This document shows positions 44,101 through 57,410 of a stretch of 64,000 nucleotides of DNA, in pieces. The position numbers and the translations under genes were made by a program. Origin of the DNA: Sva-07 sp963715285 (GTDB lineage Bacteria; Actinomycetota; Acidimicrobiia; Acidimicrobiales; Ilumatobacteraceae); NCBI GenBank assembly GCA_963715285.1, contig CAVQRU010000001.1, positions 111,582 through 175,581 of the forward strand. Reading direction: 5' to 3'. How positions within the stretch are numbered: position 1 is the first letter of the stretch; the number at the start of each line of letters is the position of its first letter. A model generated the notes under the pieces. That model was given only the letters and a program-made list of their open reading frames with translations. It had not been told where the DNA came from and searched no databases.

Positions 44101-46884
44101 TATCCGACGGATCTGTTGGAGCCGGATCTGGATCTGGAGGCCGATTTGGGTGTGGACACGGTGAAGCAGGCGGAGGTGTTTGCTGCGGTTCGCACGCATT
44201 ACGAGCTCGAACGCGACGACAACCTGCAGCTTCGGGACTTCCCGACGTTGCGTCATGTCGCGGAGTGGGTGCGCGAGCGCGCTGGTCTCGATGCGCCGGC
44301 ACCCGGCGCAGCCGAAACCGCGACCGCAGCCGGGGCCGGGGTCGCGGCCCCGAGTGTCGTGCACGGCGACTTCGATGCCGTCGATGCATTGCCGCGCCGG
44401 ATCCCTGTTCCTTCGCTGCGGCCGCCGGTGACGGACTGCCTGCCGACCGGCGTCGAACTCGACGGCGCCCGTCTCGTCGTCATGCTCGACGAGGGTGGAG
44501 TGGGCGAGGCGCTGGTGAAGCAGCTGGACAAGGCCGGGGCCGAGGTGCTCACGCTGGAGCCCGGCATGGCGACCGACGCGTTGCTGGACAAGGTCGAGGG
44601 CTGGCACGCCGACGCGCCGGTCACCGGCGTGTACTGGCTCGCGGCCCTCGACGACGACGGCGACCTCGCCGAATACGACCTGGCCACCTGGCGCGAGGCG
44701 CTTCGCCGCCGGGTGAAGACGCTGTACGCGACCATGCGTTGCCTGTACGACGCGAGCCCGTTCCTCGTGTCGGCAACCCGCCTCGGCGGCTACCACGGCT
44801 ACGACGCTGACGGTGCCACCAACCCGCTCGGCGGGCCGGTGACGGGCTTCACCAAGTCGTACCGCAAGGAGCGTCCGGAGGCGCTGGTGAAGGCCGTCGA
44901 CCTCGCTCCCAGCCGCAAGACGTCGTCGATCGCCGCCCAGTTGATCGAGGAGACCCTGTTCGACCCTGGCTGCGTCGAGATCGGGCGGGTCGACGACCGG
45001 CGCTTCGGCGTGGCGTTCGTCGAGGCGCCGTTCCCGCAACGTTCCGACGACGGCCAGCCGTTCGCTGGGTCGGGCATGACGCTCGATCACGACTCGGTCT
45101 TCGTCGTCACCGGCGCAGCGGGCAGCATCGTGTCGGCGATCACCGCCGACCTCGCGGCCGCCTCGGGCGCCACGTTCCACCTCCTCGACCTGACCCCGAC
45201 GCCCGACGCCGCCGACCCCGATCTCATGGCGTTCCGTGCCGACCGCGACGGTCTGAAGGTCACGATCGCCGAACGGATGAAGGCGGCCGGTGACCACCCG
45301 ACGCCGGTGACCATCGAGCGCGAACTCGCACGGTTCGAGCGCCTCAACGCTGCGCTGACCGCCATCCAGTCCGTGGAGGCCGCCGGCGGGACCGTGCACT
45401 ACCACTCGGTCGATCTCACCGACGCCGATGCCGTCGCCGCCGCGATCGACGACGTGCGCCACTCGAGCGGCCGTATCGACGTGCTGCTCCACGCCGCGGG
45501 CCTGGAGATCAGCCGCAATCTGCCCGACAAGGAACCGCGCGAGTACGACCTCGTCTTCGACGTCAAGAGCGACGGTTGGTTCAACGTGTTCCGTGCCGCG
45601 CAGGACATGGAGATCGGTGCGACCGTGGTGTTCTCGTCGGTCGCCGGGCGGTTCGGCAACCAGGGCCAGACCGACTACTCGGCAGCGAACGACCTGCTGT
45701 GCAAGATCACCAGCAACTTCCGCCGCAGCCGACCGGAGACCCGCGGGCTCGCGTTGGACTGGACGGCGTGGGGTGGCATCGGCATGGCGACCCGTGGATC
45801 GATCCCCAAGATCATGGAGATGGCCGGAGTGCAGATGCTTCCCCCCGAGGCGGGGGTCGCCTGGATCCGTCGCGAGCTGCTGTCGAGCGAGTACGCGGGC
45901 GAGGTGATCGTCGCCGGCACCCTCGGCATGATGGCGACCGAGTACGACGATCGTGGCGGCGTCGATCTCACCTCCGTGCTGGGCGACGACGGCCAGCACG
46001 GACCGATGATCGGACAGGCCACGGTCAGTGTCCACCACGGCGTCGTGAACGAGACGACGCTCGATCCGCTGCAGCAGCCGTTCCTCCACGATCACCGCAT
46101 CGACGGCACGCCGGTGCTGCCGGGCGTGATGGGGATGGAGGCGTTCGCCGAGACCTCACGGCTGTTGGCGCCCGACCACCACGTGCTGGGGGTCGAGGAC
46201 GTCACGTTCGCTGCGCCATTGAAGTTCTATCGGGACGAACCCCGCACGCTGACCGTGCAGGCGGTGCTCAGCCCTGACGGCGATGATCTCGTGGCACACT
46301 GCGCGCTCAGCGCCGAGCGCCGGCTGCCCGGACAGGACCAGCCCCAACGAACGGTGCACTTCACCGGCAGCGTGAGGCTGGGCACCCAGGCCCCCGCGAC
46401 GGAGCGGATCGAGCCGCTGGGCGACCCCAGCGGACCCACCCTCGACGCCGAACGCGTCTACTCCTTCTACTTCCACGGCCCGGCGTACCAGGTGGTGTCC
46501 GCGGCATGGCGGGACGGCGACGCCTCGGTGGCGACGCTGATGGATCCCCTGCCTGCCAACCACACGCCACCCGAACAGCCGCTCTCCACCGCGCCGAGGC
46601 TGATCGAGCTGTGCTTCCAGACCGCCGGTCTCTGGCAGGCGGGCCTCGAGGACCGGTTGGCGTTGCCGATGCGAGTGGGCAAGGCGCGTTGGTACACCAC
46701 AGCGGAAACGGACGGTCCGTTGCGAGCCGTCGCCCACGAGACCGCAGCCGGAGTGTTCGACTGTGTCGTCGTCGATTCCTCGGGGACGGTCGTGGCACGG
46801 CTCGATCGCTACGAGACGATCCCGTTGCCGGCGCCGATTCCCGAATCGGTCGCCGACGCCCTCCATTCGGCCTACCGGCAGTGA
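38131..46884 (+). CDS. Iterative type I polyketide/fatty-acid synthase, KS-AT-KS-ACPx4-KR-DH
   Basis: A 2917-residue megasynthase. KS1 (~1-470): Cys220 in AACASGLAAM, His354 in EAHGTST, His394 in SNIGHLKAAAG. Acyltransferase (~590-900): Ser711 in GHSLGEYG, His813 in SHAFHT. A second ketosynthase of a FAS-I-like kind (~1020-1535): Cys1271 in NAACASTTQ, His1418 in SHETYTP, His1458 in GFTGHAMGAG. Then four acyl carrier modules (~1665-2050), each with LGVDTVKQAEVF: Thr at 1700, 1802, 1908 and 2010 where Ser would hold phosphopantetheine. Ketoreductase: TGAAGSI (~2328), Tyr2516 in YSAAN. Dehydratase hotdog: FLHDHRIDGTPVLPG, His2653/2655, and FHGPAYQVV. No enoylreductase, so double bonds should remain. 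Layout recalls PfaA, but with an extra KS before the carriers. Ala/Pro linkers join domains. Confidence 0.92.
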   Translation: MSDTATRPTSPIAVVGVGAIMPDAPDADAFWANITGGRYSISDVPPERWDPALYYSPDHDEPDKTYSKVGGWVRDFPWDPIRWKLPIPPKVADQMDDGQRWAIAAARAALVDAGWPDWKTDPDNVAVIIGNAIGGEKHYQTNMRIELPEVLRDLQEAESFAALSTEQREHILDETRSHFLAHYGEINEDTMPGELANVMAGRIANLFNFRGPNFTTDAACASGLAAMSVAVDGLVDHRFDAAITGGIDHNMGVAAFVKFCKIGALSATGTRPFDAGADGFVMGEGAALFVLKRLEDAERDGDRIYAVILGIAGSSDGKGKGITAPNPIGQRLAVERAWRAAREDPGTVDAIEAHGTSTRVGDATELQSLTDVFGAAGAGPQSIALGSVKSNIGHLKAAAGAAGVFKMVRSLHDKVLAPSLNFNDPNPNVDWDTSPFVVNTALRDWPVPPSGVRRGGVSAFGFGGTNFHVVLEEHVPGRHQPPARVFAGASVGQAATVTPASEPEPASASDDPTKPPLRGALVLGGRDDADLLAQVRQALADAQAGRAPAPTRPDPAVGRAARRIAVDFADAADLATKLDKAVKALTTDNPAMFRMLRQQGVFVGRGSAPKVAFLYTGQGSQYVNMLQGLRAGEPIVDGTFREADEVMTPLLGRPLTSYIFVDGDDPAAVAQLEQQLLQTEITQPAVLATDSSISRLLGAYGMHPDMVMGHSLGEYGALIAAGSLTFAAALEAVSARGREMARLSVDDNGAMAAVFGPLTEIERIVDATPGYVVVANINSNNQAVVGGATDAVLAAIDSFTAAGMQAVRIPVSHAFHTTIVAPASVPLVATLERLDVRPPQIPLVANVTGEFYPSDATSETMLEYLGRQVASPVQFVKGLHTLYDAGARVFVEVGPKRALHGFVEDVLGEHDDVLSLYTNHPKLGDAVSINQALCGLWAAGVGFEAPAVTPAPAAPAAPVVTTAPAPAPAAGAGSPDARIMQLGQLFAGVIEEGLRIYGTEPATPTASAPAATPDASGERLDAEPVVVTGAALGLPGVEQTFDDANIARILAGQQFIDTLPDAARARMVDMHITRLVKSESGGASFETIDDPAEVIKLAGRHAPLDIVEQFAVDTARDEALDNTTRLAIGAGFDALRDAGIPLVMRYKTTTIGTQLPDRWGLPDALRDDTGVIFASAFPGYDRFAEDVEAYTADRARREHLLALEGVRARMDGTEPAAAEVDRLIANLRAEMEAHPYAFDRRFLFRVLSMGHSQFAEIIGARGPNTQVNAACASTTQAISLAEDWIRAGRCRRVVIVSADDATADSLMPWIASGFLASGAAATDEHVEDAATPFDRRRHGMIVGMGAAALVVESAAAARERGLQPICEVLGAITANSAFHGTRLDVEHIGAVMEAVVEQAESRGVRRSEIAGEAMFVSHETYTPARGGSAAAEINALRRVFGPDADRVVITNTKGFTGHAMGAGIEDVVAVKALETGIVPPVPNYREPDPDLGNLNLSRGGTHTVRYALRLAAGFGSQVAMALLRWTPVADGQHRAPDQLGYAYRIIDAAAWQRWLDLLAGHVGARLETDHRRLRVVDVGAPATSQHDSAVPVPYAGQLGTSVLGTLSATTTPPPAATTPPPVAAPEPVLATPAEAVVAAAPDAAATAATPASASAPEPAATGGVDDVLAQVTAVVAEMTGYPTELLEPDLDLEADLGVDTVKQAEVFAAVRTHYELERDDNLQLRDFPTLRHVAEWVRARAGLDTTPAEPVPASAAAPEPVATGGVDDVLAQVTAVVAEMTGYPTDLLEPDLDLEADLGVDTVKQAEVFAAVRTHYELERDDNLQLRDFPTLRHVAEWVRERAGLGATPDAAATAATPASASAPEPAATGGVDDVLAQVTAVVAEMTGYPTELLEPDLDLEADLGVDTVKQAEVFAAVRTHYELERDDNLQLRDFPTLRHVAEWVRARAGLDTTPAEPVPASAAAPEPVATGGVDDVLAQVTAVVAEMTGYPTDLLEPDLDLEADLGVDTVKQAEVFAAVRTHYELERDDNLQLRDFPTLRHVAEWVRERAGLDAPAPGAAETATAAGAGVAAPSVVHGDFDAVDALPRRIPVPSLRPPVTDCLPTGVELDGARLVVMLDEGGVGEALVKQLDKAGAEVLTLEPGMATDALLDKVEGWHADAPVTGVYWLAALDDDGDLAEYDLATWREALRRRVKTLYATMRCLYDASPFLVSATRLGGYHGYDADGATNPLGGPVTGFTKSYRKERPEALVKAVDLAPSRKTSSIAAQLIEETLFDPGCVEIGRVDDRRFGVAFVEAPFPQRSDDGQPFAGSGMTLDHDSVFVVTGAAGSIVSAITADLAAASGATFHLLDLTPTPDAADPDLMAFRADRDGLKVTIAERMKAAGDHPTPVTIERELARFERLNAALTAIQSVEAAGGTVHYHSVDLTDADAVAAAIDDVRHSSGRIDVLLHAAGLEISRNLPDKEPREYDLVFDVKSDGWFNVFRAAQDMEIGATVVFSSVAGRFGNQGQTDYSAANDLLCKITSNFRRSRPETRGLALDWTAWGGIGMATRGSIPKIMEMAGVQMLPPEAGVAWIRRELLSSEYAGEVIVAGTLGMMATEYDDRGGVDLTSVLGDDGQHGPMIGQATVSVHHGVVNETTLDPLQQPFLHDHRIDGTPVLPGVMGMEAFAETSRLLAPDHHVLGVEDVTFAAPLKFYRDEPRTLTVQAVLSPDGDDLVAHCALSAERRLPGQDQPQRTVHFTGSVRLGTQAPATERIEPLGDPSGPTLDAERVYSFYFHGPAYQVVSAAWRDGDASVATLMDPLPANHTPPEQPLSTAPRLIELCFQTAGLWQAGLEDRLALPMRVGKARWYTTAETDGPLRAVAHETAAGVFDCVVVDSSGTVVARLDRYETIPLPAPIPESVADALHSAYRQ
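43049..44290 (+). repeat. Perfect tandem duplication of an ACP pair inside the synthase gene
   Basis: 43049-43666 and 43673-44290 (618 bases, period 624, 208 codons) read identically, including linkers. Each copy holds two ACP modules that differ from each other at third-codon positions and at TEL/TDL. The within-copy pair is older; the two-module block was copied recently or is kept equal by gene conversion. The ACP cores use TTT, TTG and GTG codons more than flanking DNA. Confidence 0.9.
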
Positions 46885-46900
46885 GCGAGGTGCAAGCGAC

Positions 46901-52222
<5,322 letters not shown>

Positions 52223-52250
52223 GCGATCGCCGCGCCAACCGGCTCGGAGA

Positions 52251-53000
52251 TCAGCAGGTCGGGCGATCGACCCAGGAGTGCACCGGCACCGCGGCCGCGA
52301 GGCTGGAACCGGTCGTCAGCAGCTCGGGCGGCTCACGGTGGGCCGTGAAGGCGATCGTCAGCACGAAGACACCGTCGCGTCGCCACCACCCGGGCATCGG
52401 GCCGGCCGCTCCCGTCACGTTCATCGGGGCCCACCCGTCCGGCCTGCGCTCGTCGCGTAGTTGCACCTCGACCGTCCTCGTGTCGACGCGCAGTCCGACC
52501 TGCTGGACCTTGAGGGCCGCCTCCTTCGCCGACCAGATGAGGTTCGCCGCCTCGTGCCGCTCGTCGAGGTCCGTCAGTCCCCGCACGTGCTCGAGTTCTG
52601 CGGAGGTGAAGAAGTCGGTGACGAACCCCTCGCTGCGCGGTTCGACCACCTCGAGGTCGATGCCGAGCGTTCCGGATTCGGCACTGCCCGGTGGTCCAAC
52701 GAGGCACACGGCCCACCCGGCGCGGTCGCTCATCGACACGTCGACCTCCGCCACCTGCCCGTCGAGGTGAACGTACGGCGCGCCGTTGGGTCGATGTCGC
52801 ACCTCGATCCGCGTGAGCGACGCCGGCGTGCGATCGATGGCCAGCACGGTGGCGATCGCCTGCTTCGCGGTCCAGCGGCGGGTGAGGTACTCGTTGCGAC
52901 GCTTCGTGAAACGGATCGACGCGAGGTGCTCGCGCTCGTGTTGCGACAGCCACCCGAGCGGCGACGGCACCTCGTGCTCACCGTGCGCCAGCCACCACAT
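52251..53000 (-). CDS. 4'-phosphopantetheinyl transferase (Sfp/AcpT type)
   Basis: A 249-residue enzyme that moves phosphopantetheine from CoA to a carrier protein. The signature LGIDLEVVEP (Mg-binding Asp and Glu, ~residues 131-140), FFTSAELEHV and NLIWSAKEAALKVQQ (WxxKEA, ~residues 172-186) are complete. The N-terminal half (FTKRRNEYLTRRWTAKQAIA; APYVHLDGQVAEVDVSMSDR) fits the pseudo-dimer of Sfp-type enzymes. ATG 53000. It converges on the carboxylase gene 28 bases away, so it probably serves the synthase's ACPs. Confidence 0.88.
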   Translation of the reverse strand: MWWLAHGEHEVPSPLGWLSQHEREHLASIRFTKRRNEYLTRRWTAKQAIATVLAIDRTPASLTRIEVRHRPNGAPYVHLDGQVAEVDVSMSDRAGWAVCLVGPPGSAESGTLGIDLEVVEPRSEGFVTDFFTSAELEHVRGLTDLDERHEAANLIWSAKEAALKVQQVGLRVDTRTVEVQLRDERRPDGWAPMNVTGAAGPMPGWWRRDGVFVLTIAFTAHREPPELLTTGSSLAAAVPVHSWVDRPTC

Positions 53001-53099
53001 CGGACCATTGTCCCTCGCCGCACGGCACCGGCACGACATCGCGCCGACCCCGCCGATGGCACCACGTGGACTCGCCCCGTCTGTCCCTCGACGTCGACG

Positions 53100-53170
53100 A
53101 TGGATCAGGGGAACGACGAGCAACCTGACACCGATGATGTCGTCGATGCAACGCTCACGGTCGCTGCGCC
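53100..53170 (+). pseudogene. Fragment of a Doc-toxin gene
   Basis: About 53110-53134 is identical for 25 bases to the island Doc gene (from 30881). The frame reads GNDEQPDTDDVVDATLTVAA against WNDEQPDTDDAVEAMLAVAA in the intact toxin. Upstream match fades and the GNKR loop is lost. It is the remnant of a second copy. Confidence 0.6.
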
Positions 53171-53225
53171 CGGGACCACGGGACCTGATCTGCGGACCAC
53201 CCGGTTCGCAGAGACGCGGCCAACG

Positions 53226-53768
53226 TCACCAACCACCCGGCGGCGTGAACGTCGAGTGCTTCCAGTCCTGCTCCGACCGGTGTTCGGCGGCGGCTGCGAT
53301 GAACGCGATGATGGCACCGGCCAGACACAACCCTGCGGCGAGCGCGAAGCCGACGTCGGCGATGTCGTCGCCCGTGATCCGCCCGCGCGACAACAGGCTG
53401 CTGAGCGGGTCCCAGACCAACAACGAGATGATCAGCGCGACCGCGACCGAGAGCAAGAAGAGACCGCAGGCCGCCAGGTGCCGCCAGCGGAACACTCGTG
53501 CCTGGCGTGAGGACACCGAGGCTGCGAACTGAGAGATCGAGCGCGCGACCTGAATCAACCCGAAGACGACGACGGCGGCCGTGCAGAGGCGCACGCTGGT
53601 CGTGCTGGGGTCGCTCGCCCACGTCGCGACCTCGTGACCCAGCCAGATGCTCACAACCCCGATCACCAGCAGGAACAACTGACGCCAACGCTCGGCGGGG
53701 GACTCGAGTGACGAGATGTCGAAGACCCCCCGTCCCCCGGTGGCGTGGTGCGAAAATCCGTCTCGCAT
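53226..53768 (-). CDS. Four-helix membrane protein of unknown function
   Basis: A 180-residue protein with four hydrophobic segments: LFLLVIGVVSIWLG, LCTAAVVVFGLIQV, LAACGLFLLSVAVALIISLL and VGFALAAGLCLAGAIIAFIA. A short soluble N-terminus (DISSLESPAERWRQ) and charged C-terminus (EHRSEQDWKHSTF) lie on its ends. No family recognised. ATG 53768 is the first in-frame start after a poor upstream region of about 230 bases. Confidence 0.6.
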   Translation of the reverse strand: MRDGFSHHATGGRGVFDISSLESPAERWRQLFLLVIGVVSIWLGHEVATWASDPSTTSVRLCTAAVVVFGLIQVARSISQFAASVSSRQARVFRWRHLAACGLFLLSVAVALIISLLVWDPLSSLLSRGRITGDDIADVGFALAAGLCLAGAIIAFIAAAAEHRSEQDWKHSTFTPPGGW

Positions 53769-54004
53769 GGCTGAACTCCCGGCGAGGAGCCACGTGACTC
53801 CCGGCCCGTTCGGTTTCCTTGTGCTCTCAATCGAGTGGTTCCCTCCTATGCGGGTTCTCTCGCGAGCGCCAGAGTCCAACGTCCCGGAGACAGTGCGCGA
53901 CCGCGACCCCTGCACGACGTGGGCGGATGCGGCCCGCGACCGCTCCGAGCGGTTGAGGTGCGCGCTCAGGACTGGGTGTGCCGGCGGGTGTGTCGCACCG
54001 CTGC

Positions 54005-56344
54005 TCAGCGGGAACGCTCGCGGACCACCCTGGCGACGTCGAGCCGGGCGATCATGCGCGACACGGGCCAGTGGGCCATCGCCCCCACCGCCAGCGCCGC
54101 GGCCGCCGTGATGATCAGCGTTCGCGGCCGCATGTGCAGGCTGAAGTCGAACAGGTCGCTGCTGAAGCTGTCCATGAAGAACGCCGACACCGCCCAGCCG
54201 ATCACCAGCCCGGGCACGATCGCCAGCGCGGTGAGCAACAGGTTCTCGCCGTCCAACAGGTGGGCGAGTCGGCTGGACGACATACCGTTCACGCGCATCG
54301 AGGCAAGCTCGGCCGAGCGTTCGCTGGCGTTCGCGCTGGCCGTTGCGAAGACGAGCGCGAACGCCATCAACGCGCCGAAGGCCAGCATCACACCGACGAA
54401 CGCGTAGAAGAGACCGAGCAGGCTCTGTGCGGTGTCGAAGAGCGCGCGTGAGTCGACGTACGCGACGACGCCCGGTATGGCGGTCATCGACCGACGCATC
54501 TCCTCTCGCCCGACGTCCGGCGCGAATCGGATCATGACCGTCGTCGTCCCGGGTCCGCCGACCACGCCGTCGGCCGACGCGATGTCGGTGTAGACGAAGG
54601 TTCCGAGCGGTTCGTCGACGAAGCCTTCGACGGGCAGCTCGATCACCGTGTCCCCTGCATTCGGGGCCGAGATCGTGACCACATCGCCGACGCCGACGTC
54701 GAGCAGGGTGGCCAGGGAGCGACCGGCGACGACCCCCGAGGTCGGAGCGCCGGTGGATCCGAACCCGTGCATCTCCGTGGACGGATCGAACGCCACGAGT
54801 TCCGTCGCGTACCGGAGGTCGCCGTGGCCGATGACGACGCTCTCCTGTCCGACCGTCTCGGCCCGTTCCACGCCGGGTCTGCGCCGGATGGCGGCAAGTG
54901 CGTCCTCGGCGCCCGTCGCGACGTAGACCTGCGCGTCCTGGCGTTGGACCTCGGTGAACTGTTCGGCGAGCAGGACCTCGACCGTGTCGATCATCCCCCA
55001 CGAGGCCAGGATCAGCACCATGGCCAGCACGACACCGACGACCGTGGAGACGGAACGTCGAGGGTCGCGGCCGATTCCCCTCAGCACCATCCGCCACCGA
55101 GCGGGGAGGCGGCCGAGCGGCGGGGCGATCCGCTCGGCGAGGCTACGTCCGCCCCGTCCCACCGGCGTGATGCCACCCAGCGCGGCAGCGGGATCGGTGC
55201 GCGCTGCTGCGACGGCCGGCTGGGCGGCGGCCAGCGCACCGGCGCCCGCCGCCAGCACGAGTCCGGCGACGACCGTGCCGACGTGGAACCCGGTCACGGT
55301 GTCGGGAACATCGATCGCTCCGGTGTAGAGGCCGGTGACGACCCGGCCGGCAGCGACACCCACGATGACGCCGACCACCCCGGAAACGGTCGTGACGATC
55401 ACGCCCTGACCGAGGTAGTGGACTGCGATCCGGTGGGTGGGCACCCCGTTGGCGCGCAGTGCGGCGATCTCCGTTCGCTGAGCGCGCACGAGCCGGCTGA
55501 GCAGCACGAACGTGGCCATCGTCGCCGCGCCCAGGAAGAGGACGGGAAACATGAACGACAGCTCTCCGAAACCCGAGACGTCCTCCTGCAGCGCAGCATT
55601 GGACGGTTGTTCCGCCCGTGTCTCGACCCGGGCGCCGCTGCCGGCCGCAGCGACCAACCCGGCGGTGACGGTGCCGATGTCGACGCCGGGGGTGACCGTC
55701 ACGAGCGCCTCGCTCACGGCACCTGCCGGGCCGAGGGCATCGAACGTGGAACTCGGCGCGAACACGACGCCGAAGTCGTCGGCGGAGGTCAGCACGTCCT
55801 GCCGGCTGCGTGCGGGCCAGAGATATTCGGGCGAGGCGGCGACGGCGGCGACGTCGACGTCCTGCCAGCCCCCGGTGGTCCGGAGAGCGATCGCATCGCC
55901 GGGATGCAGACCGAAATGGTCGGCCATGTGGCGCTCGACCAGGACGCTGCTGGTCGCGGCGCCGCCCGGGATCGACCCGTCGAGGACGTCGACCCGGCCC
56001 ACGTCGGGCCGACCGTCGTCGGGCACCTCCACCAGACGTCCCAGCATCACGTGATCGCCACCGACCCGGATCGGCATGTCGGCGGTGCGCCGAATGGTGA
56101 GCGCGGCGATGCCATCGGGCCGGGGTGTCGTGCCGGCGATCGCTGCGACATCGCCTCCCCTCAGGGTCAGGTCGGCGAACGCGAGCCGCTCGTAGGTGCG
56201 TCGATAGCTGCTCTCGAGGTTCAAGAACGCGTCGTACGAGGCGGTGAAGAGGGCGACCCCGAGGACGACCGTCACGGCGACCCCGAGGTAGCTCCAGCGT
56301 TGCCGCACCAGCTCACGCCGGGTCGCGCGCTGCAACACGCTCAC
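54005..56344 (-). CDS. ABC transporter permease, FtsX/MacB-like with duplicated permease halves
   Basis: A 779-residue permease. An N-terminal helix (YLGVAVTVVLGVALFTASYDA) is followed by a large extracytoplasmic domain (~residues 45-240), three helices (FPVLFLGAATMATFVLLSRL and following), a second helix/periplasmic-domain repeat (VVGVVLAMVLILASWGMIDT) and three C-terminal helices ending near SDLFDFSLHMRPRTL. The two FtsX cores suggest a fused dimer of the LolC/E-like kind. GTG start overlaps the ATPase stop. With its partner it probably moves lipids, lipoproteins or peptides across or out of the membrane. Confidence 0.85.
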   Translation of the reverse strand: MSVLQRATRRELVRQRWSYLGVAVTVVLGVALFTASYDAFLNLESSYRRTYERLAFADLTLRGGDVAAIAGTTPRPDGIAALTIRRTADMPIRVGGDHVMLGRLVEVPDDGRPDVGRVDVLDGSIPGGAATSSVLVERHMADHFGLHPGDAIALRTTGGWQDVDVAAVAASPEYLWPARSRQDVLTSADDFGVVFAPSSTFDALGPAGAVSEALVTVTPGVDIGTVTAGLVAAAGSGARVETRAEQPSNAALQEDVSGFGELSFMFPVLFLGAATMATFVLLSRLVRAQRTEIAALRANGVPTHRIAVHYLGQGVIVTTVSGVVGVIVGVAAGRVVTGLYTGAIDVPDTVTGFHVGTVVAGLVLAAGAGALAAAQPAVAAARTDPAAALGGITPVGRGGRSLAERIAPPLGRLPARWRMVLRGIGRDPRRSVSTVVGVVLAMVLILASWGMIDTVEVLLAEQFTEVQRQDAQVYVATGAEDALAAIRRRPGVERAETVGQESVVIGHGDLRYATELVAFDPSTEMHGFGSTGAPTSGVVAGRSLATLLDVGVGDVVTISAPNAGDTVIELPVEGFVDEPLGTFVYTDIASADGVVGGPGTTTVMIRFAPDVGREEMRRSMTAIPGVVAYVDSRALFDTAQSLLGLFYAFVGVMLAFGALMAFALVFATASANASERSAELASMRVNGMSSSRLAHLLDGENLLLTALAIVPGLVIGWAVSAFFMDSFSSDLFDFSLHMRPRTLIITAAAALAVGAMAHWPVSRMIARLDVARVVRERSR

Positions 56345-57051
56345 CAGGTGACCTCCTCGGCTTCGATCGGGGCCGCCACGCGGAGGTCGTCGACCAGACG
56401 ACCGTCTCGCAGGTGGACGACCCGGTCCGCCATGTCGGCGATCGCCGAGTTGTGGGTGACCAGCATCACGGTCGCACCGCGCTCGACGCTGGTGCGCAAC
56501 AGCCCCAGGATCTGGCGACCGGTGTCGAGGTCGAGCGATCCGGTCGGTTCGTCGGCGAGGAGCAGTGGCGCGCCCTTCACGAGCGCCCGAGCGATCGCCA
56601 CGCGCTGCTGCTCACCGCCGGAGAGCTGCCCGGGGAACTGCTCGACCTTGTCGGCCAGCCCGACCCGGCCCAGCGCATCGACGGCGCGTTCGGGTGCAGC
56701 GACGCCGAACAGCTCGGCGATCACCTCGACGTTCTCGCCGGCCGTGAGCGTCGGCACGAGGTTGAAGAACTGGAACACGAATCCGACCTGGTCTCGTCGG
56801 TAGCGGTCCAGTTCGGCACCGGCGAGCGTGCTCACGTCGATACCCGCCACGTTCACGCGACCGGACGTCGCCGGTTCGATCGCTCCCACGATGTTGAGCA
56901 GCGTCGTCTTGCCCGAGCCACTCGGTCCCAGCAGCACGACGAACTCGCCCGCGGCGATGTCGAGTGACACGTCGGTGAGGGCGTGCACCTCGCTGCCGCC
57001 CCTCCGGTACGTCTTGCTCACTGCATCGAGTCCGACGGCGGCGGGGTTCAT
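56341..57051 (-). CDS. ABC transporter ATP-binding protein (MacB/LolD type)
   Basis: A 236-residue ATPase. Walker A is GPSGSGKTTLLNIVG, the Q-loop lies in FVFQFFNLVPTLTA, the signature is LSGGEQQRVAIARAL, Walker B LLLADEPTGSLD and the switch His in VTHNSAIA. QFFNL at the Q-loop and the GEXV start mark the LolD/MacB branch that works with FtsX permeases. ATG follows GAGAGGGA. The permease starts inside its last codons (GTGA). Confidence 0.93.
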   Translation of the reverse strand: MNPAAVGLDAVSKTYRRGGSEVHALTDVSLDIAAGEFVVLLGPSGSGKTTLLNIVGAIEPATSGRVNVAGIDVSTLAGAELDRYRRDQVGFVFQFFNLVPTLTAGENVEVIAELFGVAAPERAVDALGRVGLADKVEQFPGQLSGGEQQRVAIARALVKGAPLLLADEPTGSLDLDTGRQILGLLRTSVERGATVMLVTHNSAIADMADRVVHLRDGRLVDDLRVAAPIEAEEVTW

Positions 57052-57410
57052 GCGTCCCTCTCACGCGCGGCAGTCGACTCAGCGACCAGACGTCCGCACG
57101 CCGACACCTCGAAGTCGCCGATCGCACGTGTCACTTCGCACCTCCTGATCCGGATTCATCATGACGGTGTCGACGAGCAGGCGACCAGAGCCGATCGCCC
57201 CATCGGTCTGGTACGTCGACGACGACCCCCTCGCCAGGCGGGGTGCCGCGTGAGCGCTCCGTCTCCATCGCGTGAACGCAGTGCGAACAGCTGCGACACC
57301 CCTCACCGAGCGCCGCCGCCCTCGGTACGTTCGCCGCCACGAGAGGCTCGTGTGCCGGGCTGCATCCTCTCACTCACCCGCACCCGTCCGAGACGGAACG
57401 AGACACGACC
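57052..57410. other. Divergent intergenic region, ABC exporter versus glutamine synthetase
   Basis: About 360 bases with no gene, likely holding promoters for both directions. No clear operator palindrome, riboswitch or -10 box is recognised. Confidence 0.35.

Noticed and set aside
43049..44290. CRISPR-like array
   Set aside because: The repeats are four ACP modules in frame with no spacers.
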